DNA of 64,000 nt, from positions 124,587,731 to 124,651,730 of the forward strand of contig OZ005651.1 in assembly GCA_963930645.1 (NCBI GenBank). The letters run 5' to 3'. The translations under genes and the position numbers were made by a program. Shown here one piece after another: positions 1 to 11,036 of the stretch (the first letter of the stretch is position 1; every line of letters starts with the position of its first letter). This stretch comes from Salticus scenicus (Eukaryota > Arthropoda > Arachnida > Araneae > Salticidae). Under the pieces are notes generated by a model. That model did not search any database and was not told the origin of the DNA. It was given only the letters and a program-made list of their open reading frames with translations.

Positions 1-201
1 GGTTGCTGAAAAAACAAAATTTCATGCATTTTAAAGATTCATGCAGAATGCGGGTAAGGTATCCATTCTTAACAACATACTTGTCCGCAATACATCCTGA
101 AGATGTCCACAGGATGTCCTTTTATCCATAAGACATCCTGAGGACATCATTTGGAGAAGGTGTCCTTTTAGGGCAGTGATGTTCTTTTTTGGTTTTCAAT
201 T
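1..201. other. non-coding repeat flank
   Basis: No gene is seen. The first 50 bases resemble the stretch starting near 1681 (shared words around AAATTTCATGCATTTTAAAG), so this is part of a dispersed repeat. The hAT-like element at 202 appears to have inserted into another part of the same repeat, because the sequence to its right (from 1427) resembles the stretch near 1955. Confidence 0.5.
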
Positions 202-1426
202 CAGGGTTGGGTTTCTTCCGGAAGAAACCAGTTTCTTCCAGGACAGTGGAAGAAAGTGGAAAAAAACGGAAGAAATGGAAAAAACCAACAAAAAGATAAA
301 ACAGATGTTCAAAATTGAAACACATTAACTGTATATTAACTCAAAGCATAATATAGTGTCAAATCAAAACTATAATTCAATTAATATTAAAAATATTATT
401 TTTAGAAAAATAACTTTAAATATATACAGGTGATGATGTGTTCTTACTACTTTATCGGTAGGGTATTTTTTAACAATTTCTACCATTTCTGAAAAAAAGA
501 AATCCCTACAAGTTTTTTAAGTATAAAAATGTGTAATTTTGTATGTGGAGAAAAAAAAAAAAAATGCAATTAATTAAAGATTAGCTATTTTTATATGTAC
601 AAGCATTCATATTTCAATGCTAACTTTTAAAGACTGATATTTTTAGAATTTTTTGCATGTATACTATCTCATATTATTATATATTATATGTTCAAGTAGT
701 ACAAGTGATAATATTTATGGAATTCAGACAAAATATTTATTCACGTAAAAGAAAAAAAAAAAAAAATCTTTGTATGGCCTCTAAGCTGGTAACCAATGGA
801 TTGTATCAATAAGTCCAAATACTTTTAAACTCCTCTGCAAGTTCTCCAGGATTAAAAAAAAAAAAAGATAATTTCTATTCATCTATTCTAAGTTGAGAAA
901 CAGATTGCTTTATTGAACTACTAAAAAAATTTTCATTTGTTATACTGTATCTATGGCAATAAAGAAAATGAGTTTTTTGATGACATTTTGTGATACAATT
1001 AATTATTGCATACTCGTTCCCTTAATTAACTGAATGTTAATTAAAAGCTTTTTTATTAGAAAGTAAGCAAGTGATCCTTACTATTTACTACCAGTTAAAG
1101 AAACAAAATTGTTTAAATTCTGATTAAATTGAAATTGATTTCTTTAATGGATTTTGAGTATTTTTGAGAGCGATCTGATCTTGGCTAAAAATCTCATGTA
1201 ATTACTAATTTAGTATATATAATTAATAATTAGATTTTTATAGGCAAAATAAAGTTTGCTTTAAGTTATTTATATAAAAAATGCATCCATTGTATCTTAC
1301 AAAGCTGCAACTTATTACTATATGATAATTTTTAAAGAAAAACAGTTTCTTCCATTTCTTCCAGCCAGTTTTTTCCATGTTTTTTTCCGCGGTTTTTTCC
1401 TCCTTGGAAGAAACTTGCCAACCCTG
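202..1426. mobile_element. non-autonomous hAT-like element with CAGGGTTGG ends
   Basis: The left end reads CAGGGTTGGGTTTCTTCC and the right end is its inverted counterpart, finishing GAAACTTGCCAACCCTG. CAGGGTTGGCAAG-type ends are usual for hAT elements. The left and right flanks share GTTTTCA, compatible with an 8-bp target duplication disturbed by a small indel. Both termini carry stretches rich in GGAAGAAA and its complement, which look like subterminal repeats. The interior is AT-rich, holds no transposase frame and has several poly-A runs, so the element would depend on a transposase made elsewhere. Confidence 0.6.
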
Positions 1427-1482
1427 GTTTTCATGTATGCAGAGTATACAGACATGCATATTACTGGTCGCTGCAAAATGAA

Positions 1483-1660
1483 ATTTCATGCTTAATTAAT
1501 TAAATACCTTTATTTAGCATCGTTACTCATGTCATAAAGCTTTTTCGCCGGAGGGTCCTCGGCGCCTCCTGCTTGTAGTGGACGCAGTCCGGCGAAAAAG
1601 CTTTATGACATAACTAACGAAGCAAAATAAAGGTATTTATTTAATTAAGTATGAAATATG
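1483..1660. repeat. long palindrome, about 70-bp arms
   Basis: The arm from about 1483 to 1552 is the near-perfect reverse complement of 1588 to about 1660. The core of each arm contains GTCATAAAGCTTTTTCGCCG or its complement, and the outer part contains TTAATTAA and AAATACCTTTATTT. The 35-base GC-rich spacer is at 1553-1587. It could be a fold-back MITE or a cruciform-prone inverted duplication; no clear target duplication was found. Confidence 0.7.
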
Positions 1661-1728
1661 CTTCGTGTTTTTAAAAAGTTTTGAAATTTCATGCATTTTA
1701 AAGATTCATGCAGTATGCAGGTGGGGTA

Positions 1729-1939
1729 CAGTCGGCAGCAAAAGTATCCGAGCACTAGCAAAAATTCCTACGTAAAAAATGTACACTTAATATTGTTTTG
1801 TTAAATGAATCCTAAGAACAGGATTCGATGAATGACTAAGAACAGGATTCGATAAGGATTTATTTAACAAAACTCTATTAAGTGTACTTTTTTTACGTAG
1901 GAATTTTTGCCAGTGCTCTGATACTTTTGCTGTCCACTG
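1729..1939. mobile_element. fold-back MITE, Tc1/mariner type, TA duplication
   Basis: The element is bounded by TA dinucleotides (1727-1728 and 1940-1941). It begins CAGTCGGCAGCAAAAGTATC and ends in the approximate complement TACTTTTGCTGTCCACTG. The inverted similarity runs through most of its 211 bp, including a TTCCTACGTAAAAAA block and a TTTTGTTAAATGAATCC block, so a single strand would fold back on itself. There is no coding sequence. Confidence 0.7.
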
Positions 1940-2014
1940 TATCCAGTGATTTTTTGTTTTTGTTTTCATGTACGCGGAGCGTACACACGTGCATGTTACT
2001 AATTGCTGCATAAA

Positions 2015-2300
2015 GTTGCCAAAGTGCTGTGCTAGTGCAATGTTAAATGCAACCTTATTTGCGTTTCTCCGAGATTGTTGCCGCGCAGTGCTAGTGTGAT
2101 GTTAATTGCAACTTTACTTGCGTATCTCCGAGATTGTCGCCGAATCGCAGTGCTAGTGCGATATTAAATGCAACCTTACTTGCGTCTCTCCAAGATTGTC
2201 GCCAAAGCGCAGTGCTAGTGCGATGTTAATTGCAACCTTACTTGCGTATCTCCGAGATTGTCGCCCATAACGCTGTAGTAGTGGGATGTTAAATCCACTC
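2015..2300. repeat. 65-bp tandem repeat, four full copies and a partial
   Basis: A unit of about 62-65 bp is repeated head to tail. Each copy contains CAGTGCTAGTGCGATGTTAA, then a TGCAACCTTACTTGCG block, then TCTCCGAGATTGTCGCC. Copies begin near 2021, 2084, 2147 and 2210, with a degraded partial near 2272. The array lies exactly between two related fold-back MITEs. It is non-coding. Confidence 0.75.
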
Positions 2301-2311
2301 TGCTTATACTA

Positions 2312-2520
2312 CACTCAGCAACAAAAGTGTCCGAACACTAGAAAAAATTCCTATGTAAAAAAAAGTACACTTCATACAGTTTTGTGAAATAAATCCTTGT
2401 TGAATCCTGTTCTTAGTCAGTGTAAGAACATGATTCAACAAGGATTTATTTAACAAAACTGTATGAAGTGTACTTTTTTGCATAGGAATTTTTGCTGGTG
2501 TTCAGACACTTTTCTTCCTG
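2312..2520. mobile_element. second fold-back MITE, same family as 1729-1939
   Basis: This copy begins CACTCAGCAACAAAAGTGTC after a TA at 2310-2311 and has the same internal inverted layout as the element at 1729: an AATTCCTATGTAAAAAA block, AGTACACTTCATAC, then its complement. The right terminus has diverged (TTTTCTTCCTGACA), so the exact end is approximate. The perfect internal arms (CCTTGTTGAATC versus GATTCAACAAGG) suggest fold-back structure has been kept. Confidence 0.65.
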
Positions 2521-3390
2521 ACATATTTTGTTTGGTTTTTCTTTTTCAATTTTGGCAACAGTAGGGTAACTTCATTTGAAAAACAGGCTTGTATATTGCA
2601 GTGGTGAATTGTTTTGTGAAAAATTAAGATATATTAGTTTTATAGAATTGTGTGTTTATGTAGAATATAAACTAAAAATATGTTTGGAGTTGTCTTTTAA
2701 ATGGTGAAATTTCGTAAGTCTACATGGTCTCTTCGAAATTTGTAGCGAGGATTAAAGCTTCGTTTTTTCAAGGAATATATATGTTCGAGGATTATAAAAT
2801 TTTGAAATGGGTAAGTAAAAAAAAAATCTTGGTTTTTATTTATATATTTATTTTTTAGGTCTGTTGGGTTAATTATGGTGTTTTTGTAATGTTTAATATT
2901 TGTTAGTTTTTGTGTATGAAAATTGTACAAATTTTAAAAATTTGATTTGTATTTTCTTTTATTCAAGTTCTTAAAAGGTTTTTTTTTACGGTTTATGTTT
3001 AGATAATTGCTTTAAAGCATGTAAATTGGCCCTTTTGGAAAGGACGACTATGAAAGCCGCGCCAACTTGGCGAGTTCGGAAAAACTCGCCAAGAAGGACC
3101 GTAAACCACATTTCCCCCCTAATAATTCCAGGTATTCAGAAAAAAAAATACTACAATGTTTATAATGAAAATCGTTAAGGTACAGTACTCTTAAAAGTTG
3201 CAACCACAAAAATTTGATTTTTCCAATTTTGCCAAAATTGAGACATCAATTCCTAAAAAAAGAAAATAAAACTAAAGGTTTACTCACTTTCTGGTAGAGT
3301 ACAGGTGTTCACCATAAATTACTACATAATAAATTACTTGGGGTTTCTCACTCCTTCTTGGAAATATTTAAGCTTAAAGACAAACCATAG
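2521..3390. other. non-coding AT-rich stretch
   Basis: No gene is seen in these 870 bases. The only structure noted is a short perfect hairpin at 3066-3093 with 11-bp arms (CTTGGCGAGTT and its complement) and a six-base loop. The last eight bases, 3383-3390 (AACCATAG), are the left target duplication of the next element. Confidence 0.5.
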
Positions 3391-6300
3391 TAGAGGTCAA
3401 GATTCACGGTCGCCACTCGCCACGTGGTGACTTAATTTGAAAAAATGGCGATTTAAAAAAATTGCTATGATCGGCAATTTTTCCGCGAATTCGCGAAAAT
3501 ATTTCTTCGTTTTTTAAAAAATCACGGATATCGTTCGTTTAAAAAAAAGAATCCGATTTCCAATCTTTCTCTATCCACAACATAAATGTCAATATTTACT
3601 TAAAACTTGCTTTATGCGATTCTAGAACCTAGAAAGAAATAGAATTGTTGAATATTTCTGATTTGTGTAATTATTTTTTGCCTCTCTCTCCCCCTTTTCT
3701 TATTTCCAACTAGCGATCGCCGATCAAATGTTCTGCAGTTGTTTCTCAGTCTTTCTTCATCCGTAATGTAAATGGCAATATTCATTTTAAACTTGCTTTA
3801 ATAGAATTTAGAAGTAGAATTGAGAATTTAATATTTCTTATTCATGTAATTACTTTTTTACCCCCCCCCCCCCTTTCCCCATTTCTATATAGTAAAGGGC
3901 AAAATTAACGGTCGCCACCGGCCACATGGCGACTAAATAAAAAAAGATGGCGATTAAAAATTATACATCGATCGCCACTAAAGTCGCCACTTTTTGTGAT
4001 CATTAAAAGATTCTAAAAATAGAGCGACGATAGGCAATCGAAGCCTTGTGATTTTCAATCTTTTTCCATCCATGGCATAAATGTCAATGTTCATTTTAAA
4101 CTTGCTTTATTATATCCTACAACCTATAAAAAAGTAGAATTGTTTAATATATCTCACTCATATAATTTTTGGACCCCCCCCCTTCCCTCCCCCTAACGAT
4201 CTGTGATCACACAGCTTATAGAAAGCTTTATAATCTCTAATCACTCTCCATTTGCTGCAAAAATATAAATATCTATTTTAAACTTACTTTATTAGATTCT
4301 AGAATCTGTAAAGAAGTAGAATTGTTTAATATCTCTTACTCATAATTCTTGTAATTCCCCCCCCCTCTCCCCCCTCCAATGATTGGCAATTACATGCTCC
4401 ACTGAAACCTTGTGATTTACAATCTCTCTCCATCCATAACATAAATGTAAATATTCATTTTAAACTTTCTTGATTAGATTCTAGAACCTATAAAGAAGTA
4501 TATAGATGTATCCCCCCCCCCCCCTGCCACACACACACACATGTGCGCTCCATTTCAACTAGCAGTTAATGATCAAATGTCCTGCAAAGCACAATCTTTT
4601 TCCATTATTATCTCCATAGTATTTAATGTATATTTAACCCATTTAAGATATTTGACAAATGTGTGTATCAAAATTTGATTTGGCTTAAATGTGTATTTTT
4701 CAAAAAAAATTGTATTTGCTTTCTTTTGAGTAGAAATCTTCCTTTTTCCTTCCCATTTTAAAGCAGAAATTTCCCTATTTTTAAATCTACAAATTTGGCA
4801 GCTAAGTAAATTATTTTTAATGAAGCAGCTAAGTTTCCATATCTATACTTTTTAAGAGGAAATATTTTAACTCTATTGAAATAAAATCATTTTAAAAAGT
4901 GTGTCTTTAAAAATAAGAAAAAATAATAAAACTGCTAAATGTATTTACACATGACCATGCAAAAGTTGTGATGATGATGAATCAGCTGATTCATTTACTA
5001 GAAAATATCAATGTGAACTGTGAATGATAACAGCTTATTTCATTTAAATAAATTGAAAAAAAAGAAAGTACTACTGAATTGTCTGAAAGATAAAAACTTT
5101 TGCTGTTATTATTACAGCCCTAAGCAGATTTTAATTTAGGATGTGCAATTTAGGATTTTTAAAAAGAGCGTAATTACAAATTACAATTTCAGTGTCCCTG
5201 TGTTAATTTTATTATTATATGTATTTCTTATTTTCATATTTTTCTTGTGGTAATTATACCGCAAAATGGTAACAATGCTTTTTGCAGTCTGAAAGAAATA
5301 GTCTTATCATGTGAAAAGTGGCCACTAACTTAAAAAAGTGGCTACTAATGAAACTGACAGTACCGGCCACTGGCCACTAATGAATTTTCCCAGTTTTGCC
5401 CTTTACTATATAGTGATAACTGATCGATTCTAGAAACAGTAAAGCGATAGCAGTGCTCACTATTCCTCACATATGTAATTATTTTTAGACTTAACTTGAT
5501 GAATCTATTTAGTTTTTCTCAATTAAATTATATAGTTACATATCATATCTATACCAAATGTGTAAACGGGGGGGGGGGGGGGGGGAATGAAAAAATAGTT
5601 TTTTTAGGAAAGAAAATTTTTTCTAAATCAATTTAAAAAAAATTAATGCTAAGTTGATTTCATACATGTTTAAAACTGATAATTAAATACTATATATATA
5701 TTAATGTATGATTAATGCATAATTACATACATAAAAATTTTATTCTATATATGTTTGAAAAATTAGTTTTTCTGATGGTATGACATTTTTATAAGTTTTT
5801 ATGTGGATATAAAAGTAGCTGCAGTTATATTAAATAATTTTTTTGTGTTAATGAAATAATCTTGAAAATGTTTAATGGAGATAAAAGCTATATATATATA
5901 ACTGTTTAGGTAGTCAATTTATTCAAAGTGATACTAATAATGTCTAAGCAATCCACCAACCAATCATGTTTACAGAAAATTTTCAGCAAATTTCTAATTT
6001 TAGCAATCAAATACCAGTTAATAAAATTAAACCTCTGATAATAAGCTTGTACATATTCTTTGCCTCCCCACCCCGTCTTCAGACTCAAAATAATTTCGTT
6101 TTCCTCTAATTCTAATCATAATTATTTCCCATTTGCAGATGGAAGTGCCAGACTAGGTGAAATTTATTAAATGAATCAAATTTTTCTATTTCTTATGCAA
6201 TGGGACATAAAATAAATATTCTTGTAAAACACAAATTGTGTATGAGAAATCACATTGTTAGATCATATCATCATTATAGCCAGCTGTTTTCCATAGCAAA

Positions 6301-6935
6301 ATTAATATTTATCTATGAAAGTCTATATGTTTTCCTTCATTACTAAAACTTTGAATTTTAAAGTCTTCTTTCTAAGTTCTATAGTTATTAATAGCATTTT
6401 AAAAAAGCTGGATTACATGCTGTTATAACTACATACTTATATAACTCACTCTTAAAACATTAACAAGAATAAAATCATAAGCATGAAGTTCAAATGAGGT
6501 CATACCTTTTCCTCAAAAACTAAATCACTTTTCAAAAATTCGATTTCTCAATCTATTTTGTCTTCCTCTTACCTCTTTTCATTTCAGATATTGAAAAATT
6601 TAAACTATAGAAGTACCTAAGTTTAAAAAAAAATATTTATTTTCAAATAATACCTATTTATTTATTTTTTAATTTGTAGAAATACATACACATATATATT
6701 TTTATTATTAAAATAATACAATAAAGAGCACTATTTCTTAATTTAATATTACGACCGTATCATTTGTGTTTTTATGCTTTTACGCACACACACATATATA
6801 TCATATATATATATATAGGTATATTCGTATGTGTATGAATCTCATGTATAACGACGACGACTCATGAGTGGCCACTGAGTTCATCATGTCCAGTGGCCAC
6901 TGGCCACTTCTAAAAATTTTAAGTCTTGACCTCTA
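3391..6935. mobile_element. non-autonomous hAT-like element, copy 1 (TAGAGGTCAAGA ends)
   Basis: The ends are inverted repeats TAGAGGTCAAGA (3391) and its complement ending CTTGACCTCTA (6935). They are flanked by a perfect 8-bp duplication AACCATAG at 3383-3390 and 6936-6943, the TSD length of the hAT superfamily. A second copy with a different perfect TSD lies at 52430-55676. Both termini are crowded with TCGCCAC or GGCCACT words, probably subterminal binding repeats. No transposase is encoded. Copy 1 is lengthened by the nested element at 3893-5405. Confidence 0.8.
3893..5405. mobile_element. nested hAT-like element (TAAAGGGCAAAA ends), relative of its host
   Basis: This 1513-bp insert begins TAAAGGGCAAAATT and ends in the complementary AGTTTTGCCCTTTA. 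It is flanked by a perfect 8-bp duplication CTATATAG (3885-3892 and 5406-5413). The other copy of the host element, at 52.9 kb, reads straight across this point (TTTCTAGATAGTGATAA), giving an empty site. The insert has its own TCGCCACCGGCCACATGGCGAC terminal words and internal blocks resembling the host element (TCTTTTTCCATCCAT, TTCATTTTAAACTTGCTTTA, C-runs), so the two families share ancestry. No gene is present. Confidence 0.8.
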
Positions 6936-7111
6936 AACCATAGGGCAAAAACATGCAGTTTCGCTTTTGGCCATCTTGTCAGCCATTTTTCTCATAAATG
7001 GGGAGTACTAGAAACTTTTTTTTTTTTAAATAAGCTACTGATGTGTTAGCTATTCGCTGGAAAGAGTTTACTTTTGGTTATTATTTGCATAAAGAGATAT
7101 CTTGCTGATAG

Positions 7112-7342
7112 CATATGCATGCATACTTGCCAACTTTTCCGGTTTTCCCGGAAGACTTTCGGTTTTTTAGCATATCTTCCGGTCTTCCGGACGGATGATA
7201 AAATCTTCCGTTTTTAAAAAAGTTGCGAATATTGTTCGTTTTAAAAAGAAACCCCAAATGTTCTACAAAAACTCCAGATTCCCAATCTTTCTTCATCCAT
7301 AACATGAATGTCAATATTCATTTCAAACTTGCTTTATGAGAT
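7112..7342. mobile_element. truncated fragment related to the 3.4-kb hAT-like family
   Basis: From about 7205 to 7342 the sequence parallels the left part of the element at 3391 and of that at 52430: a GTTCGTTTTAAAAAGAAA block, CCAATCTTTCTTCATCCA and TTCAAACTTGCTTTATGAGAT. The part before it (7112-7200) is a different GGAAGAC/TTCCGG-rich end that starts CTTGCCAAC. The similarity stops where Copia reverse-transcriptase sequence begins, so both elements are truncated at one junction. Confidence 0.5.
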
Positions 7343-8263
7343 GCAACCTAAAAGATTTCTATAAGGCAAATGAGATGCTTCTTCCATATCAGACTGAACA
7401 ACTGGACAATCACTTTTAGAAAATTATACACCTTTAACTATAGGTAAGGAAGAGACAGGTATCCGATGGTTTTGAAACCTCTCATTAACTTCGGCAATAT
7501 ATTGAGACTGATGGATCAAAACCCCAGTATCCGTGTACTCAAATTCCACACCTAAAAGTTTATGAGTAGTACCCAAAATTTTCAAGTCAAATTTAGACTG
7601 TAAAAAATCTAAAATGTTATTTGCCTGTGATTCAGTCCTAGAAAAAATAATGATATCATCTACATAAACCAACAAAACAGAAAAATCAAGATATGAATAC
7701 GCACAATTACAATTTTCAAATTTATTAAAACCAAGTTCCAGCAATACTTTATTTAACTCATAAAACCCTAATCTACCAGATTGATGCAGTCTGTACAATG
7801 CTCTGTCTAATTTACAAACCCAATCTTCCTTGCCTTTTTCAGCAAAGCCAGTCGGTTGTTTCATGCAAATTTCTTCTTTTAAAGGTGCGTATAAATAAGC
7901 ACACTTTATACCGCATTGCACGTTAAACCACTCGCAGTATGAGACCAGCAAAGAAAAGAAAAATCTTACCACTGAAAAGTTTATGACAGGTGAGAATGTT
8001 TCATCATATGATTCTCCCTGGATCTGGTTGAAACCTTGCGCGACTAACCTAGCCCTATACCTAACTATGGTACCAGACTCGTCACGCTTGACTGTGTAGA
8101 CGCAGCGGTTTCCTAACACAGATTTATTCACAGAAAGTTTCACAAGATGCCAAACACCTCTGGTAGTCATACAATCCAATTCTTCCAGCATAGCCTCATG
8201 CCACTTATCAAACTGTTTAGATTTTTGAGCCTGCTTATACGTTCACGGGACCACCACATCTAG
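7343..8263 (-). pseudogene. Copia reverse transcriptase, truncated
   Basis: The longest open part is 7424-8191. It shows the Copia RVT_2 order: KWHEAM-type start, YRARLVAQGFNQ, YDETFSPV, a PLKEEICMKQPTGF box, LYRLHQSGRLGFYELNK, and the catalytic YVDDIII. A stop at 7421-7423 follows KGV, but the same frame continues as SKSDCPVVQSDMEEASH and YRNLLGCIS to about 7343, where it is cut off, so the rest of the connection and RNase H are gone. A second stop lies just upstream near 8241. The enzyme would copy element RNA into DNA in cytoplasmic particles; this copy is dead. Confidence 0.85.
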
Positions 8264-8521
8264 TCAACTAGTAGTGCTGGATGCGGAAGGTATAATGCTA
8301 GGATTAACAATACCAGAAAAACTATTAAATTTAGAAAAATCAAACTTATCAGGATTAAAAACTAAGCCATTTCCATTACAAAATTTTTCAACGTCCTTTG
8401 GGGTTCGTTGACATGACCTCTTGCCTTCTCCGTCAGGGTAGTAATAGACATCAATCTTCTTTCCTTTAGGTCTGGGCACAACCTTTCTGTACCAAATCGG
8501 ATTAGTCCTCCAGCTGGGAGA
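8264..8521 (-). pseudogene. Copia integrase-RT linker
   Basis: The minus-strand frame 8264-8479 continues the polyprotein between integrase and reverse transcriptase. It contains basic residues (PRPKGKKIDVYYYPDGEGKR) and low-complexity Ser/Phe/Asn sequence, as is usual for the poorly conserved Copia linker. It is separated from the integrase frame by a stop near 8522 and from reverse transcriptase by a stop at 8264. Placement between the two pol domains, rather than conserved motifs, supports the call. Confidence 0.55.
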
Positions 8522-9680
8522 TTAAGTTTGAGGAGAAGCAGGAGTGACAGGGAGGACGGTTGGATCGACATCTTCAGTCTTGCTGGGCATGACATCAGAA
8601 GGTCCAGGCTCCGGATCAATATGATACTGATCAACGGGCCGTGGCTGCTCCTCTCGGACAAGCACCAACTCAAAAGAAGAGTCGCCCATCACCGCTCCAC
8701 TGCAGGACACATCACTGCTCTTGACAAAAGAAACGTTTATAGTCTCTATAATCTTCTTATCTTCCTCCAACCAGATCCTGTATCCACAGATATGTAAGGC
8801 ATATCCAACAAGGACACCACGTTTGGATTTAGCATCTAACTTGTTCTTGCGCCTGACCTTAGGAACACCGACATAAGCTAAAGTGCCAAATGGCCTTAAA
8901 TGTCTCACTGAAGGTTTATTACCAGAATAGAGTTCTAGAGGCGTTTTAGAATTTTTACCATGACAAATCCTGTTCCATGTATAAGTAAAGTGCATACATG
9001 CTTCAGGCCAGAAATCATCAGACAAGCCACTAGATTTGTGCACTACCCGAACACAATTCATTATCGCCTGGTTAAATCTTTCGCATACCCCATTTTCCTC
9101 TGGTGTATAGGCATTAGTCAACTCATGTTTTACCCCATTTTCTCTACAAAAAGCCCCAAAAAGTTCATTATCAAATTCTCTGCCATTATCTGTCCTCAAT
9201 GCTTTCAACTTGGTTCCTTAAAATCTCTCTGCTCTTAGTACATGTCTTTTAAAGACTTCAAAGCACATAGATTTTTCCTGGAGAGGATAAACTGAAGTTT
9301 TACCTGAAAAATCATCTATAATAGATAAGAAAAATTGTTCACCTTTCTTTCCAGTAATTTTAACGGGACCCCAAGTATCAAGAAAGATTCTATCTAACGG
9401 CTTTTTAGATGAGGAAGGACCAAGAGGCTTAAAAGAGACACGATTTTGTTTACTCAAATGACACGGATCGCAAAAAAAAATCAACAGATTTTAAATGAGG
9501 TAATCCTTTAACTGCAGAATTACGAATAATATTATAAATTAAGTCTGGACTAATGTGATCAAAACGTACTTGCCATGTGTCTATGTATTTAATATTGGCA
9601 GTTCTTATTATAGGTGAAGCTGAAATTTCAGCATTAGAATTTAGATCAACATTAGCTTTAGAATTCTGCCCCCCATTCAT
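8522..9680 (-). pseudogene. Copia GAG-pre-integrase and integrase core, broken
   Basis: The domain is split over three minus-strand frames. 9450-9680 holds the pre-integrase zinc region (TWQVRFDHISPDLIYNI) and 9218-9484 continues with CDPCHLSKQ, giving the HHCC finger. The catalytic core follows: LDTWGPVKI and SIIDDFSGKTSVY (first Asp), then in 8522-9208 LRTDNGREFDNELF (second Asp) and TPEENGVCERFNQ (catalytic Glu in ENGVCE). The C-terminal part has the Copia-type FGTLAYVGVPK and RGVLVGYA motifs. Frame breaks lie near 9215 and 9480. It would insert element DNA into the host genome; this copy is inactive. Confidence 0.85.
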
Positions 9681-9699
9681 TTTAACACTGTGATTATTT

Positions 9700-10079
9700 C
9701 TTATGGTTTTTGGAAAGGTTTAATAAATCCTGTCATGGAGCTTAGCAGAAAAAAGAAACTTGCCATATTTATCGACCACGTTTAGTTTACCAGCCTTACC
9801 AACCAGTAAATTTAGCCCCGCCCTGGTCGAATCTAGAACCACTTAAAAGGCTTTTCCTTAAGTTTGGAGAAAATAAAACATTCCAAAGCTTTATGATAAC
9901 ACCATTAAAATCCAACTCAACTTCCCCTTTACCAGTAATGGGGAAAGTAACTCCGTCAACAGCCACGTGCAACTCGTCACAAGAAATTTCGGTGAAATTA
10001 CAAAAAGAAGACTTATCTTTACAAAAGTGGTGAGAGGCAGCGGTATCGAAAGCCCATCTCCCCTCTCTATTAAAACCAC
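9700..10079 (-). pseudogene. Copia aspartic protease remnant
   Basis: The right reading is visible only in a broken minus-strand frame near 9830-10075: GFNREGRWAFDTAASHHFC, then FTEISCDELHVAVDG, GEVELDFNGVIIKLWNVLF and SPNLRKSLLSG. This is the Copia retropepsin layout. The catalytic triad reads DTA instead of the usual DTG. A different frame over the same bases (9891-10079) is open by chance and is not the protein. The enzyme would cut the Gag-Pol polyprotein. Confidence 0.7.
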
Positions 10080-10931
10080 TTAAATTAGCTTCAGCAATAT
10101 AATTCTAAGCTTTAAAACCTTTACTTTTACAGGGGGGGGGGGGAGTTTTAACTGTTGAGCAGCGTCACTTCTTTTAACAATATTACCTTTAATTGTATTT
10201 TCCCTAGCAGCTTTATCATTACTTAATTTTACCCGACAATCTTTACTAACATGATCTTTCTTCCCACATCGCCAGCAAGTGAAAACAAGCCTTCTTTTAA
10301 ATTTAGCACTTTGGGCTTCAATATTACAGTCCACCCTATTTTTATCAAGATTTCTAAGTTGTCTCCTCAGAACAAAGTTCTGTTACAATCTTTTTAAACT
10401 CGAAATCTTTATCAGGCCATCTAAGGATTTGCTGGACGATTTGGTCAAACTTATCAGGTAAAAAATGTAAAATTTGAAAACACATATACTCATCATTTAT
10501 AGGTTTACCTATAGATTTTAATTGGTCTGCTATTTTTGAAATTTTAGCCGCATAAATTCCTATAGATTCGCCAGGGTCTAAAAGACAGGACATTAATTCA
10601 GAATATAATTTCATATGGTGACTTTTGATATCTGGTTGGAAATTGACTTAAAGGATTTCCCAAGCTTTAGAGGGATCAGTACATTCGCTATTAAACTATG
10701 AAATTGTGGTTCAATGTTTAAATAAATTAAAGACATGGCAGCATTCTGCCTCCTCTTAAAATCTTTTATAGCTTCAACAGTAACCGTATCACTCTTTACG
10801 GGTTGCTCTTTGCTACCAGTTACGATATCGAAAGTATTTTTTTCCATTAAAAGGAATTTAATATCACATTTCCAACCAGAATAGTTATTAGCATTAAGTT
10901 TAGGTATTTGAGGAACTATATTATAAGCCAT
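10080..10931 (-). pseudogene. Copia gag, broken into three frames
   Basis: The start at 10931 gives MAYNIVPQIPKLNANNYSGW, a typical Copia gag beginning where the Trp-bearing motif precedes the UBN2 gag domain. The next open part, 10354-10614, carries the rest of the capsid-like domain (LLDPGESIGIYAAKISKIAD and FLPDKFDQIV). The last, 10080-10334, has a CCHC zinc knuckle CWRCGKKDHVSKDC (C-x2-C-x4-H-x4-C). Frame breaks near 10640 and 10345 and a run of ten or more Gs on the plus strand near 10133 interrupt it. Gag would package element RNA. Confidence 0.8.
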
Positions 10932-11019
10932 GATTAAACAATTAAATATACCACAAATTATAAATTAAATTTACTTAGACAACAAAAAAAAACTAGTAAA
11001 AAAAAAACTCTTTTTTAAA

Positions 11020-11036
11020 CTGCACCCATAACCCAA
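11020..11036 (-). other. Copia primer-binding site, initiator-Met tRNA internal type
   Basis: On the minus strand the bases just after the LTR read TTTGGGTTATGGGTGCAG. This closely matches the complement of the anticodon-arm region of eukaryotic initiator Met tRNA (CTGGGCCCATAACCC), with differences at two bases. Drosophila copia primes from a half-tRNA of the same kind, so position and sequence agree with the Copia assignment. Confidence 0.75.

Noticed and set aside
2015..2300. CRISPR array
   Set aside because: The 65-bp units are contiguous and wholly repeated without unique spacers, and the sequence is eukaryotic.
2697..2930. 77-codon minus-strand frame
   Set aside because: Low-complexity Asn/Lys/Tyr/Phe content typical of AT-rich non-coding DNA, no motif and no neighbouring signals.
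5906..6088. 60-codon minus-strand frame, also present at 54702-54884
   Set aside because: The two copies of the hAT-like element share it because they share the DNA. Most nucleotide differences between them change the amino acid, so there is no sign of selection on a protein, and the sequence resembles no family I know.
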